This document shows positions 7,690 to 16,201 of a DNA stretch of 64,000 bases, piece by piece (the first letter of the stretch is position 1; every line of letters begins with the position of its first letter). The stretch comes from CBDFKU01 sp965248975 (GTDB lineage Bacteria > Chloroflexota > Dehalococcoidia > Lucifugimonadales > JAGWBF01). The stretch covers positions 62,001 to 126,000 of the forward strand of contig CBDFKU010000017.1 of NCBI GenBank assembly GCA_965248975.1, in the 5' to 3' direction. The notes beneath the pieces are model-generated. The model was given only the letters and a program-made list of their open reading frames with translations. It was not told the origin of the DNA and searched no databases. Both the position numbers and the translations under genes were made by a program.

Positions 7690-8796
7690 ATGACTAGTAC
7701 TAATGGAGACGGAAGAGGAAAAGTGGACGGCGCAGCGGTCCAGGAGGTGATTAACGAAAGCTACGAGCACCAGGCTCCGGCCCCGGCCCCGGAGCAGAGT
7801 CCTTGGGAGCGAGCACCTGCTCGCATCAAGGTGATCGGAGTCGGCGGCGGTGGCTGTAACTGCGTCCGACGCATGGTGGACCACCACGTGCCGGGTGTTG
7901 AGTACGTCATGGTCAACACTGACGTCAAGTCCCTGCAGGCCGCCTCCCACGTAAGCGAGGTCGTGCAGATCGGACAGAAAGTGACCCGTGGCTGGGGCGC
8001 CGGCGGCGACGCCAAGATCGGTGAAAAGGCCGCCGAGGAGTCCGCAAGTCAGCTCAGGAATTCCCTGAAGAACGCCGAGTTGGTGTTCATAACGTCGGGC
8101 ATGGGCGGCGGAACCGGAACGGGCGCCGCTCCCTACGTGGCTCACCTGGCCAAAGAGATGGGCGCTCTGGTCGTGGGCGTGGTGACGACCCCCTTCAGCT
8201 TCGAGGGGAGCCGTCGCATAGGCGAGGCCATCGCGGGTGTCTCACGGCTTCGCCCTTTTGTTGACAACCTGATCGTGATCCACAATGATCGCCTGCTACA
8301 GTACGTTAGCCACGATGCCGAAATGATCGACGCCTTCAAGACGGCCGACGAAGTCGTCACCCAGGGCATCCTGAGCGTGTCGGAGCTGATCAACGTACCC
8401 GGCGAGATCAACGTGGACTTCGCCGATGTCCGCTCCATCATGCTCCATCCCGGCGGGGCTCTGATGGCGATCGGACGAGGCAACGGGAAGATGGGTGCGC
8501 TGGAAGCCGCCAGTCAGGCGATAGCCAACCCGCTGCTGAACCTGTCGATCAAGGGCGCCGAGGGTGTACTGTTCTCGGTCCAGGGCGGACGAGAGTTGAC
8601 CCTGGGTGGGGTGAACGCCGCCGGAGAGATGATCTCCAAGTCCGTCAAGAAGGACGCCTCGATCTTCTTCGGCATGTCGATCCAGGAGGACCTGGAAGAC
8701 TCGGTGAAGCTCACCATGATCGCCACGGGGCTCAAGGACAAGGATTTCATGGGAGCCATGTCCGGCAAAGTGAAGGGCTTCCTGGGCAAGAGATAG
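7690..8796 (+). CDS. ftsZ: Cell division protein FtsZ (canonical GTPase core, short tail)
   Basis: The product has 368 residues. The first 45 are a variable extension. The GTPase core starts at IKVIGVGGGGCNCV, with T1 GGGGCN (52-57), tubulin signature GGGTGTG (139-145) and T7 loop INVDFADVR with both catalytic Asp, so it should bind and hydrolyse GTP. The core ends at MIATGL and is followed by only about 22 residues ending GKVKGFLGKR. This is a basic tail without the usual long linker and conserved acidic C-terminal peptide. ATG 7690 follows aaaggag. Terminator hairpins follow. No other division genes (ftsA, ftsQ, murC) are nearby, so it may not be the housekeeping ftsZ of a dcw cluster. Confidence 0.92.
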   Translation: MTSTNGDGRGKVDGAAVQEVINESYEHQAPAPAPEQSPWERAPARIKVIGVGGGGCNCVRRMVDHHVPGVEYVMVNTDVKSLQAASHVSEVVQIGQKVTRGWGAGGDAKIGEKAAEESASQLRNSLKNAELVFITSGMGGGTGTGAAPYVAHLAKEMGALVVGVVTTPFSFEGSRRIGEAIAGVSRLRPFVDNLIVIHNDRLLQYVSHDAEMIDAFKTADEVVTQGILSVSELINVPGEINVDFADVRSIMLHPGGALMAIGRGNGKMGALEAASQAIANPLLNLSIKGAEGVLFSVQGGRELTLGGVNAAGEMISKSVKKDASIFFGMSIQEDLEDSVKLTMIATGLKDKDFMGAMSGKVKGFLGKR

Positions 8797-8805
8797 AGGA
8801 ATAGG

Positions 8806-8858
8806 AAGGGGCACTCCCGCGCGGCTACGAGCCGCCAAGGATGCCCCTTCTTCTTTTC
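8806..8858 (+). terminator. Hairpin after ftsZ
   Basis: AAGGGGCA and TGCCCCTTC pair around an inner CGGCT/AGCCG stem and are followed by T-rich sequence (ttctttt). This is consistent with intrinsic termination of ftsZ. Confidence 0.6.
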
Positions 8859-8868
8859 GCATGGCACG

Positions 8869-8907
8869 AAGGGCCCGTGAACTCACGGGCCCTTCCCCTT
8901 TATTTTG
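8869..8907 (+). terminator. Second strong hairpin after ftsZ
   Basis: AAGGGCCCGTGA and TCACGGGCCCTT form a near-perfect stem with a tiny loop, followed by ccccttt. It is the second of two tandem terminators. Confidence 0.7.
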
Positions 8908-9021
8908 GCACTACAGTCAGGGTCTACTTTGGTCGAACTGGATTACATACGGTCCCGGGGATTATAATTTACCCAGGGACGGCAAGAGCAGATATCATTC
9001 AGCAAGAAGAGAGCTGCTGAC

Positions 9022-9180
9022 ATGGCCAGGGTCAACTGGTACGAAGAGCATCCTCCGGCCTGTACTTGCGCTAGCTGCGAGGAAAAGAAGCTTATCCGAC
9101 GACAGCACGGCAAGGTCGGTCGAAACGCGAAGTGTCCCTGCGGCAGTGGCAAGAAGTTCAAGAAATGCCACGGGCAGTGA
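9022..9180 (+). CDS. SEC-C motif microprotein
   Basis: This 52-residue basic protein has C-terminal CPCGSGKKFKKCHG, the zinc-binding SEC-C motif found at the end of SecA and in many small proteins. A second cysteine cluster (CTCASCEEKK) lies near residues 14-23 and may add a metal site. The ATG at 9022 has gagag upstream. It sits alone between the ftsZ terminators and glpX. The motif is clear; the function of stand-alone SEC-C microproteins is not established. Confidence 0.75.
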   Translation: MARVNWYEEHPPACTCASCEEKKLIRRQHGKVGRNAKCPCGSGKKFKKCHGQ

Positions 9181-9292
9181 ACGGATCGACCTCGGGACCC
9201 ACGGGAAAATGAGGGAATAGGCCAGCCTCAGCCAAGCTCATCTATTATTAGAGCATCCCTCGGAAAACCCCAACCAGCAGCCCATACCCTGC

Positions 9293-9298
9293 TATAAT
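9293..9298 (+). promoter_or_regulatory. -10 element upstream of glpX
   Basis: A perfect TATAAT lies 37 bp before the glpX start codon, giving a leader of about 30 bases. No convincing -35 is seen at 17 bp. Confidence 0.4.
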
Positions 9299-9334
9299 GT
9301 CGGCGTCCCTGGATAGTTCGGAGGTGGTATAGCT

Positions 9335-10330
9335 ATGGTCACGGGCCGGATCCGTCAACCGATCGAGCGGAACATTGCCATGGAACTGGCGCGAGTAACG
9401 GAGTCGGCGGCTTTGTCGGCCGCCCGTTACATGGGTATGGGCGACAAAGAGCTGGTGGACCAGGCCGCAGTGGACGCCATGCGGTTCACGCTGGGCTCCA
9501 TCGCGATGGACGGGATCGTGGTCATAGGCGAGGGCGAGAAGGACGAGGCCCCGATGCTCTACATAGGCGAGCGCATAGGTGACGGCTCGCCGCCGCAGGT
9601 GGACATCGCTGTAGATCCCATCGACGGCACAACCTTGCTGTCCAAGGGACTCCCGGGAGCAATCGCGGCCGTCGCACTCTCCGCCCGGGGAACCATGAAC
9701 GTCCCCGGACAAATCGTCTACGTGAACAAGATCGCCGTGGGCAAGGAAGCCAAGGATGCCATCGACATCGATGCGCCGGTGGAGACCAACCTGAAAAACA
9801 TCTCCAAGTCCATGGGGCGTAGGGTGGAGGAGATCACGGTAGTGGTGCTGGACCGCCCTCGCCACGAGCAGCTCCTCGTCGATATCCGCGCCATCGGGGC
9901 CCGCGTCAAGCTCATCACCGACGGCGACGTGGCGGCCGGTATCCACGCTGCGCTACCAGACAGCGGCGTGGACGTGCTGATGGGCATCGGTGGCACTCCG
10001 GAGGGCGTGCTTACGGCGGCAGCTATCCGGTGCACCGGCGGGGCCATCCAGTGTAAGGCCTGGCCTCGCAATGACGATGAGCGAGAGGCGGCCGTGCAGG
10101 CAGGGGTGGACCTGGAGAAGGTGTACGCTACTGAGGAGTTGGTGGGCGGCGAAGAGGTGTTCTTTGCCGCCACCGGCGCCAGCTCCGGCGACCTGCTGAG
10201 CGGTGTGAGGTTCTTCGCGGACGGCGCCCAGACCCATTCCTTGGTGATGCGTTCGCGCTCCGGGACCCTCCGGTGGATCGACTCCCTGCACGACTTCTCG
10301 CGCCTGGACAAGATCCGCTACCAGGGCTGA
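9335..10330 (+). CDS. glpX: Class II fructose-1,6-bisphosphatase
   Basis: The product has 331 residues, the normal length for GlpX. It hydrolyses fructose 1,6-bisphosphate to fructose 6-phosphate in gluconeogenesis (cytoplasm, divalent metal dependent). Visible signatures are EGEKDEAPML and DPIDGTTLLSKG (metal binding), LITDGDVAAGI and GIGGTPEGVLTAAAIRC. ATG 9335 follows ggaggtgg. It converges with a class I aldolase, so the pair supplies consecutive gluconeogenic steps from opposite strands. Confidence 0.95.
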   Translation: MVTGRIRQPIERNIAMELARVTESAALSAARYMGMGDKELVDQAAVDAMRFTLGSIAMDGIVVIGEGEKDEAPMLYIGERIGDGSPPQVDIAVDPIDGTTLLSKGLPGAIAAVALSARGTMNVPGQIVYVNKIAVGKEAKDAIDIDAPVETNLKNISKSMGRRVEEITVVVLDRPRHEQLLVDIRAIGARVKLITDGDVAAGIHAALPDSGVDVLMGIGGTPEGVLTAAAIRCTGGAIQCKAWPRNDDEREAAVQAGVDLEKVYATEELVGGEEVFFAATGASSGDLLSGVRFFADGAQTHSLVMRSRSGTLRWIDSLHDFSRLDKIRYQG

Positions 10331-10379
10331 GCAGCGCTCGGTACGCTGAGCTCCCTACTCTGCCGTCACGGATTCGCCA

Positions 10380-11414
10380 CTAGGAGGCGGCCGCCGCCGC
10401 CTTCTCCATCTCTGGGCTGTAGACGCCTTGGCGGGCGGCACTGGTGAACCTCGCACGCTGGTAGTAGGCAGCCTGGGCCTGTGGCACGTTCTCCGCTTTC
10501 CCGGACCAGGCCTTTAAGGGCGCAGCCTGGAGCCCGCGGCCGTAGGAGAAGCTGAGCTCCCATGGCGCGCCGGCCGCCTGGCGGTTGATGGCATCCAGGT
10601 TTACGGTGGCCTCCGCGTCGGACTGGCCGCCGGACAGGAAGACGATGCCCGGCACAGCGGCGGGTACGGTCCTCTTGAAGCAGGCGATTGTCTTCTCGGC
10701 CACCTCCTCCGGGCTGGCCCGGTTGGTAGCGGAGGCGCCGGAGATTACCATGTTGGGTTTCAGCAACATGCCCTCGAGCGTCACGCGCTGCCGGCCAAGC
10801 TGGTGAAAGACCTCCCTCAGCGTAGCTCCCGTGACCTTGAAGCAGGTGTCGATGTCGTGATCGCCGTCCATCAGCACCTCGGGCTCAACGATGGGCACGA
10901 GGCCGGCTTCCTGGCTGAGGGCGGCATAGCGGGCCAGGGCGTGAGCGTTGACATCTATGCAGTAGGCGCTGGGGATGTCCGGTCCGATAGTAATGACGCC
11001 GCGCCATTTTGTGAAGCGCGCGCCGATTTCGAAGTACTCCTTGAGCCGGTCCGCCAGGCCGTCCAGACCCTCGGTCACCATCTCGTTGGGAGCGCCTGGG
11101 AGAGGCTTGGTTCCCTTGTCCACCTTGATGCCGGGGATTATCCCTTGGTCCGCCAATATCTTGACCATGGGAGTGCCATCGGCGCCGTTCTGCCGGATGG
11201 TTTCATCGTAGAGGATGACCCCGCTGATGTACTCTGCGGCACCGTTGGTGCGAAAGAGAAACTCTCGGTAGTTGCGGCGGTTTTCCTCGGTGGACTCCGC
11301 GTTGATCGAATCGAACCGCCTCTTGATGGTCCCGCTGCTCTCGTCCGCTGCCAGGATTCCTTTGCCAGGCGCCACAAGTGCTTGAGCCGTGTCGGCGAGC
11401 TGCTTCACGTCCAT
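10380..11414 (-). CDS. Class I fructose-bisphosphate aldolase
   Basis: The product has 344 residues and belongs to the animal/plant-type class I aldolase family. Features include GKGILAADESSGTIKRRF near the N-terminus, YDETIRQ, WRGVITIG and LLKPNMVISG, which carries the Schiff-base lysine. FLSGGQSDAEATVNLDAIN and WELSFSYGRGLQ are also typical. It interconverts fructose 1,6-bisphosphate with the two triose phosphates. ATG 11414 follows gggaggt. It converges on glpX with about 50 bp between the stops. Confidence 0.95.
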   Translation of the reverse strand: MDVKQLADTAQALVAPGKGILAADESSGTIKRRFDSINAESTEENRRNYREFLFRTNGAAEYISGVILYDETIRQNGADGTPMVKILADQGIIPGIKVDKGTKPLPGAPNEMVTEGLDGLADRLKEYFEIGARFTKWRGVITIGPDIPSAYCIDVNAHALARYAALSQEAGLVPIVEPEVLMDGDHDIDTCFKVTGATLREVFHQLGRQRVTLEGMLLKPNMVISGASATNRASPEEVAEKTIACFKRTVPAAVPGIVFLSGGQSDAEATVNLDAINRQAAGAPWELSFSYGRGLQAAPLKAWSGKAENVPQAQAAYYQRARFTSAARQGVYSPEMEKAAAAAS

Positions 11415-11482
11415 GAGAAACCTCCCTGCTGCGTTATCCGGGTGTCTTATGGGCCATAGCGCTAAGGTCGGTCGGGAATACC

Positions 11483-11568
11483 TGGTGCCGAAGGTCGGAG
11501 TCGAACCGACACGGGGTTGCCCCCAACGGTTTTTGAGACCGTCGCGTCTACCATTCCGCCACTTCGGC
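11483..11568 (-). tRNA. tRNA-Leu (CAA)
   Basis: The minus-strand sequence folds as a class II tRNA: acceptor GCCGAAG/CTTCGGC, anticodon loop CTCAAAA with anticodon CAA, a variable arm (TTGGGGGCAA) and a T-arm with GGTTCGACTCC. The discriminator A and CCA end are encoded (11486-11483). It reads UUG. Confidence 0.93.
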
Positions 11569-11805
11569 CCTGAACCCTATTTTATATGTAAAACCCGGGA
11601 ATTACGACCTCCGCCGTAGATGTCCATCGCGACGTTCGCACTGAATGGGCTGCCGCGCAGTCCAGGCCGGAGAGAATTATCGATGGAATCTTTACAAACT
11701 CACTGGTGTGCCTCACGACCAAGTCACATGAGCATAGCAATATATCCACGTGGAAACCGGGTACATATCGTGCAGAGGGGCTGGATGCCGGAGAGGGTTT
11801 ACGCC

Positions 11806-12374
11806 ATGAACAATGGAGCGAAACCCCGAATCGTCGTGCTGGGAGGTGGATTCGCGGGGCTGGAGTCAAGCTTCTACCTGCGGATGCGCCTGAAGGACCG
11901 TGCGGACATAACCCTGGTTTCAGATCAGGATCACTTTCTGTTCAAGCCGAACACCATTTACATCCCCTTTGGCCTTGACCCGGAAAAGCTGAAGATACCG
12001 TTGGAGCAGCCGACGCGGCGCAAGGATATCCGGCTCGTCCAGGCCCATGCGCGGGGGATCGACGCTGACACAAAGGCGGTCCACGCGAAGCCGTTCGCGT
12101 CCGTAAGCATGTGGGTGATGGAGCAGTACGACAAGGCCACCTTCGCCCAGGTGCAGCTGCGGCTCACGGGCTCACCAGAGCTGCCGGTGGAGTCCAACCG
12201 GAGGCGATGGATCTCTACAGAGTCGGGTCGGCCCGCACGTGGCGTCTGGGGAAGAAGCTGCTGGGCGTGTACCTGCCCTGGCGCTTCCGTGCGGGCAATC
12301 CCTTCCATGTCGGCCTGCCATGGAAGGGTATGGAGGTTGGGCTGAAGGTAATGTCCCGGGTCCGGGCATCGTAG
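11806..12374 (+). pseudogene. Decayed FAD/NAD(P) oxidoreductase (sulfide:quinone reductase/NDH-2-like)
   Basis: ATG 11806 begins MNNGAKPRIVVLGGGFAGLE, a Rossmann FAD motif. It continues through DQDHFLFKPNTIYIPFG, typical of the sulfide:quinone oxidoreductase/type II NADH dehydrogenase family. After about residue 95 the text jumps to a C-terminal type sequence in another frame (MDLYRVGSARTWRLGKKLLG, then LPWRFRAGNPFHVGLPWKG). Family members are about 400 residues, so roughly half the protein is missing and the remainder is frameshifted near 12200. It is certainly non-functional as the canonical enzyme. Confidence 0.7.
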
Positions 12375-12387
12375 GCCGCCCGGAAGC

Positions 12388-12972
12388 TCACTCCAGGGTA
12401 ATGGTGCGCATGGCCAGCTCGGTCCCGTTGACGCTGAACACGAAAGTTGGCGGTGTACCTATGGGTAGCCCCCCTCGGTCGAAAGAGGCGAGGTAAAAGG
12501 GGGCAGCCAGGAAGGGTCTCTCACGGCCTGGAGGGTCGTCCTCTAGCTCCAGGTTAACACGAATTACGGTGCCTTCAGGGACAGCGGTGTCGAGGGAAAG
12601 AGGGTCTCCCTTGAGGGGCCGCCACATGTAGAAGGCCACCACTGCTACCTCTTGGTTATAGTTGACCCGGTCCAGGATCTCCTGGTTCCCCCGGACCCGG
12701 ACCAGATCGACGGAGTCCAGGAACTGCCTCATCCGCTCCTCGGAGGTGATGATTCGGGCCTCCAGTATCTCGGCGAAGGGATCGGCGGCCGGATCTACCC
12801 CCTCCGGGACCAACCAACCTCCCAGAAGGAAACGAGTGCTCAGATTGTTGTCGGCCGGCGGCGTCTCGGCCGCCGGGGTGCCGTCCTGGCGCCCCACTCG
12901 GTCCGAACCACAGGCCAGGGCCAGGGAGAGCATTACGGCGGCTGCCAGTAGCAGAAGCGACTTACCTACCAT
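12388..12972 (-). CDS. Putative lipoprotein of unknown function
   Basis: The product has about 194 residues. The start ATG at 12972 gives a clean lipoprotein signal, MVGKSLLLLAAAVMLSLALACGS, with lipobox LALAC. A low-complexity linker (DGTPAAETPPADNN) precedes a beta-rich domain with a protease-complex-like ending (TFVFSVNGTELAMRTITLE). No enzyme motif is seen. It is probably attached to the outer face of the cytoplasmic membrane. The gene ends just after the decayed oxidoreductase on the opposite strand. Confidence 0.75.
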   Translation of the reverse strand: MVGKSLLLLAAAVMLSLALACGSDRVGRQDGTPAAETPPADNNLSTRFLLGGWLVPEGVDPAADPFAEILEARIITSEERMRQFLDSVDLVRVRGNQEILDRVNYNQEVAVVAFYMWRPLKGDPLSLDTAVPEGTVIRVNLELEDDPPGRERPFLAAPFYLASFDRGGLPIGTPPTFVFSVNGTELAMRTITLE

Positions 12973-13099
12973 GGGGTGAAGTGTACCAGACGCCGCCCGT
13001 TGCAGGGAATGAGCGAAGGGTTGTAACCCATCCACGGGCGGGATAGACTGGAGCCGGATATAACGGCCCCTAGGCCTCGGGTGATCAGGTTCGGAGAGG

Positions 13100-13654
13100 A
13101 TGTGGGCCGATGGTATGGAAGGAGACAGCGAGTTGTCCGAATTAGCCTTTATAAAGGAGTCCTTGAAGGAGCTTCACGGTGCCCTGGACGAAGCTTTGGC
13201 CGGACTATCCCAGGAAGAGGCCCACTGGAGACCCGGCAACAAGGGCAATCACATCGCCTTCGTGGCCTGGCACTACACCCGGAGTGTGGACAACCTCGCG
13301 CGCTTCGTGCTACAGCGTAAGCCGACCATATGGATGGAGGGCAAGTGGGACGAGAGGTTCGGCCTGGACTCCAAGATACAAGGTACGGGTATGGCGCCCG
13401 AAGAGGCAGCGGCCCTGAGGGTACCGGACATACCCGCCTTCTGCGAATATATGAAACTTGTCTGGCCGGAAGCCCGGGCGTATCTCGACACCGTCGCCGA
13501 GGCTGACCTGGGGCAGAAGATGACGATCAGGCCGCTGGGCGAGGTCACTCTGGAGCAGGTGCTGGGGAACACCATGCTGACCCATGGGTACACCCATCTG
13601 GGAGAAATCTGGGCCCTCAAGGGGTTCCAGGGACTGAGGGCCAGCCCGATCTGA
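13100..13654 (+). CDS. DinB-like four-helix-bundle protein
   Basis: The product has about 184 residues. It has the DinB/YfiT-type pattern: an N-terminal helix with LSQEEAHWRPGNKGNHIAF, a His in VAWHYTRSVDNL and a second His pair in TMLTHGYTHLGEIWALKG near the C-terminus. These three histidines usually bind a metal. DinB-fold proteins include thiol S-transferases (mycothiol or bacillithiol dependent), but the substrate here is unknown. The start is uncertain: ATG 13100 or ATG 13115. Confidence 0.82.
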   Translation: MWADGMEGDSELSELAFIKESLKELHGALDEALAGLSQEEAHWRPGNKGNHIAFVAWHYTRSVDNLARFVLQRKPTIWMEGKWDERFGLDSKIQGTGMAPEEAAALRVPDIPAFCEYMKLVWPEARAYLDTVAEADLGQKMTIRPLGEVTLEQVLGNTMLTHGYTHLGEIWALKGFQGLRASPI

Positions 13655-13676
13655 TCCTACAGGCCTCTGCTCAACT

Positions 13677-14249
13677 TTACGGAGTCGCGGCTAGCTGGGA
13701 TGCTTCTACGCCGGTCAGCGTGGCCACCACCTGGTCCAGCAGCTCTTCAGCCCGGCGTCTTATAGCCTCCCTGGGGAGGCCGCCCACGGGGTGGCTGGTG
13801 TATATCACCGGGTAGTCGGGGGCTCCCCACATGTTTGCCATGGCCGTGGCCGTGATCTTGAAGGGGTCGGTGCAGATCGTAGCCGATGGGATGCCCGCCT
13901 TCTCCAGATGGATGCCGTCGTGCACACTGCACGCGCTGCAGGACCCTCAATCGCCTATGGCGACGATGGCGTAGTCGCAGTCCCTTCCCATGTGGGCCAC
14001 GGCCTCCGGGTCGGCCGGTTTCGAGGCCGAAGGCTTGCGGTGATACATCACCTCGGCCACGCCGAACCTGACCTTCAAAAGGTCAGCCAACTCCTCCAGG
14101 AGCTCCTTTCCGTTGGGCTTGCTGTCGTCGATGAGGCCCACCCGTTTGCCCCTGAGGTCCACCAGCCTGGGCGCGCCGGTAAAGCTGGCCGCCGTGGGCC
14201 GGGTAACCGGGTCCACCAGTACGTACCGTTTACGAGTGTCCAGTGCCAT
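13677..14249 (-). CDS. UGSC-family selenoprotein with in-frame UGA
   Basis: Two minus-strand frames are one gene separated only by TGA at 13949-13947. The joined sequence around it reads AIVAIGD-U-GSCSACSVHDGIHLEK, matching the U/C-G-S-C motif of the UGSC (seleno)protein family. U would be residue 101 of 190. Translation starts at ATG 14249 behind AAGGAGG. Thirteen bases after the UGA a stem CGTGC/GCACG with loop AGTGT can form, fitting a bacterial SECIS. It follows its partner gene (14286-15359) by about 35 bp. selD is present 12 kb away. The molecular reaction of UGSC proteins is unknown; the U-x-x-C arrangement suggests redox chemistry (inference). Confidence 0.85.
13914..13936 (-). promoter_or_regulatory. 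Candidate SECIS hairpin of the UGSC gene
   Basis: Downstream of the UGA, CGTGC-AGTGT-GCACG (extendable by one A-T pair) folds with GU in the loop. It lies about 20 bases after the recoded codon, within the window used by bacterial SelB. The sequence lies inside the coding region. Confidence 0.6.
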
Positions 14250-14285
14250 CTGCAACCTCCTTTTCGGATCGGGACGCCGGTTCGG

Positions 14286-15359
14286 CTAGGGGTTGACCTG
14301 TCTGATAACCTTTGTCACCGCGGTCGAGGAGACCCTGGGTCCCCAGCTGGGGATCAGGGAGCACGCCGGGTTTTCCGGGCCACCGGCGAATATTACCATG
14401 ATCTGGTCGGGGGACGGGATTAGCTGTACGAAGCTCGATTCGTCCTGGGGCTCCACCTGTCCCGGTATCACCTCCACCCGCTTCAGGTCGGCGACGGACC
14501 GGCGTATCCTGGGAAACAGGTACTGGCGGACGTCTTCCTTGCTCCATCCGTCCCAGATGTCGCTGGTCCCGGCCACCACCACCGCGATCTCTCCCTGCCT
14601 CACCAGCGTGGAGGTGTCGCCGATGGACCCCGAGTTGGCCATGGAGGTGCCCAGGCTCGAGGCCGCATCGGCCACGCCGTTCAGCACGATCTCGGGCACG
14701 CTGGCCATCCTGACCTGCCGGGGCCCGTCGCAGGCGAAAACCGTGACGGTGCTCTGGTTCCGGGAGAAGCCCCTTTCGACGTGCAGGGGATTCCAATGGG
14801 TCTGGGTCTCGTTCTCGGCGATGCAGAAGCTGAACTTGCCCGGATGCCCAAGCATGCTGCGGTCGAAGAGCCCGGGTATGGCGGCGCAGGCGTTCATCAA
14901 AATGAGCCGGATCTACCTGCCGATGGTGGAGTTGGCGCGGTTCCCCGGGCCGAACAGGTTGTTGCGGCAGTTGATGTCCAACTCCCTGACCACCGGGCCG
15001 TTGACGATGACCAGGATACCCGCCCCGCCGAGGCTGGATGAGGGGCCCATCAGGTTGAAAGCGGGGTCCAGCATCGCTTCGGTGGCCGCCAGGACCACCG
15101 GAAAGTGCTGGGGTAGGCAACCGGCCATCACGGCGTTGGCGGCTACCTTCCCCGCCGTCACCTCCCTGCGTCGCTCGGCCAGGGAGCCCAACAGCTCGTC
15201 GGGTGGACGTCCGGCATAGTCCAGGAACTGCTGTACTCGCTCGATCGTGGGAGGCACCACCGGGAGGCCGTCGGTCCAACCCAACTCATAGCACTTCTCG
15301 ATGGCCTCAACCGCGTCGCCCCACTCTGCCTGGACCGTGTCCTTGAGTTCGGTGGTCAT
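14286..15359 (-). pseudogene. UGSC-partner protein, unknown function, interrupted by in-frame UAG
   Basis: ATG 15359 begins MTTELKDTVQAEWGDAVEAI. The frame runs through ELGWTDGLPVVPPTIERV and NNLFGPGNRANSTIGR, then a TAG at 14915-14913. It continues in the same frame as IRLILMNACAAIPGLFD and HPGKFSFCIAENETQTHW to a normal TAG stop at 14286. The join is seamless, total about 357 codons. It is co-directional with, and directly upstream of, the UGSC selenoprotein gene, so the two should act together. It may be a point-mutated pseudogene or be read through; no other frame damage is seen, which favours a recent change or suppression. No enzyme family was recognised. Confidence 0.7.
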
Positions 15360-15455
15360 GGCTCCTCCCTGGAAGGGTCTCGATTTGAGGGTACGCTGGC
15401 ATACGCCAGGAGCTCAGTCAACAAAGGTCATCCGAGGGGAATATAAAAGATGGGC

Positions 15456-16031
15456 TCAGTTGCGGCGTTCCCAAATGGTAAAGAAGTTGGGCGACTGGTC
15501 TTCCAGCGCCTCACGCAGCTCCTGCTGGTCGATGCGTTTAACGACCTCACGCTCCTGGGCCATCAATCCGTGGAGCTTATCGGAGCACTCCTGTACGAAA
15601 GCGGGTTCCGCGCCCTCTCCCAGCAGGTGCTTGAAGGCCAGGGCGACCTGTTGAGAGTCCATGGACAGGGCCGCCCCGCTGATGATGAACACGGCTACCG
15701 TTGGGAACTCGTCGCTCTCCTTCTCGGTATGCCCGAGGGTGTCCATGATGGAAATCATGCCGGCCTCTCTAACCAACTCCTCTACCCTGAGGGGGAGGTC
15801 CAGTAAGTGGGCGAAGAGGTGGGCGTTGGGCTCTCGGAGCGTCTTGCTGAAACCTTGCTCGATCTGTTGGAAGAAAGGGCCGCCGAAGGTCTCGAACGTG
15901 TTCAACAGCTCAAGACGTGGAGCTCCCCAACGGAGATCAACTGCCAGAAACTCCTGCAGGTGAGGGAAAATACAGAGGCTGATGTCGGTGTGCTCGGGGC
16001 TCTCCTGCCCCAGGTTGAATAGCTCTTCCAT
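15456..16031 (-). CDS. Conserved-looking protein of unknown function
   Basis: From ATG 16031 the product has about 191 residues: MEELFNLGQESPEHTDISLC, then a helical region. No signal peptide or membrane segment is seen. Codon use is ordinary. The pattern of amphipathic helices (VVKRIDQQELREALED) suggests a soluble alpha-helical protein. The upstream extension to 16112 lacks a ribosome site and is less likely. It stands alone between the UGSC operon and otsB. Function not recognised. Confidence 0.6.
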   Translation of the reverse strand: MEELFNLGQESPEHTDISLCIFPHLQEFLAVDLRWGAPRLELLNTFETFGGPFFQQIEQGFSKTLREPNAHLFAHLLDLPLRVEELVREAGMISIMDTLGHTEKESDEFPTVAVFIISGAALSMDSQQVALAFKHLLGEGAEPAFVQECSDKLHGLMAQEREVVKRIDQQELREALEDQSPNFFTIWERRN

Positions 16032-16201
16032 CCACGTGCTCTCTACCGGAGTGCCCCGGTGTCCCGCGAAAGGCGGGGCGTATTTTCCTACCGTGCGAAA
16101 CCTGCTCCACAATCGATTGTACCATAGGTGATATACTGCTCAAAGGTGAACGAGCAAGCTATTCCAACGGCTCGGGCTTGTATTGTGGAACGGGGAGGGA
16201 G

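Noticed and set aside
8926..8960. A fourth double box (TACTTTGGTC) before the SEC-C gene.
   Set aside because: The first box is short by one T, and no ACTTT box follows at 24 bp.
14286..15359. Pyrrolysine encoded at the UAG.
   Set aside because: No PYLIS-like feature or pyl gene in the window, and UAG serves as the normal stop of the same gene and many others; kept only as a possibility to test.
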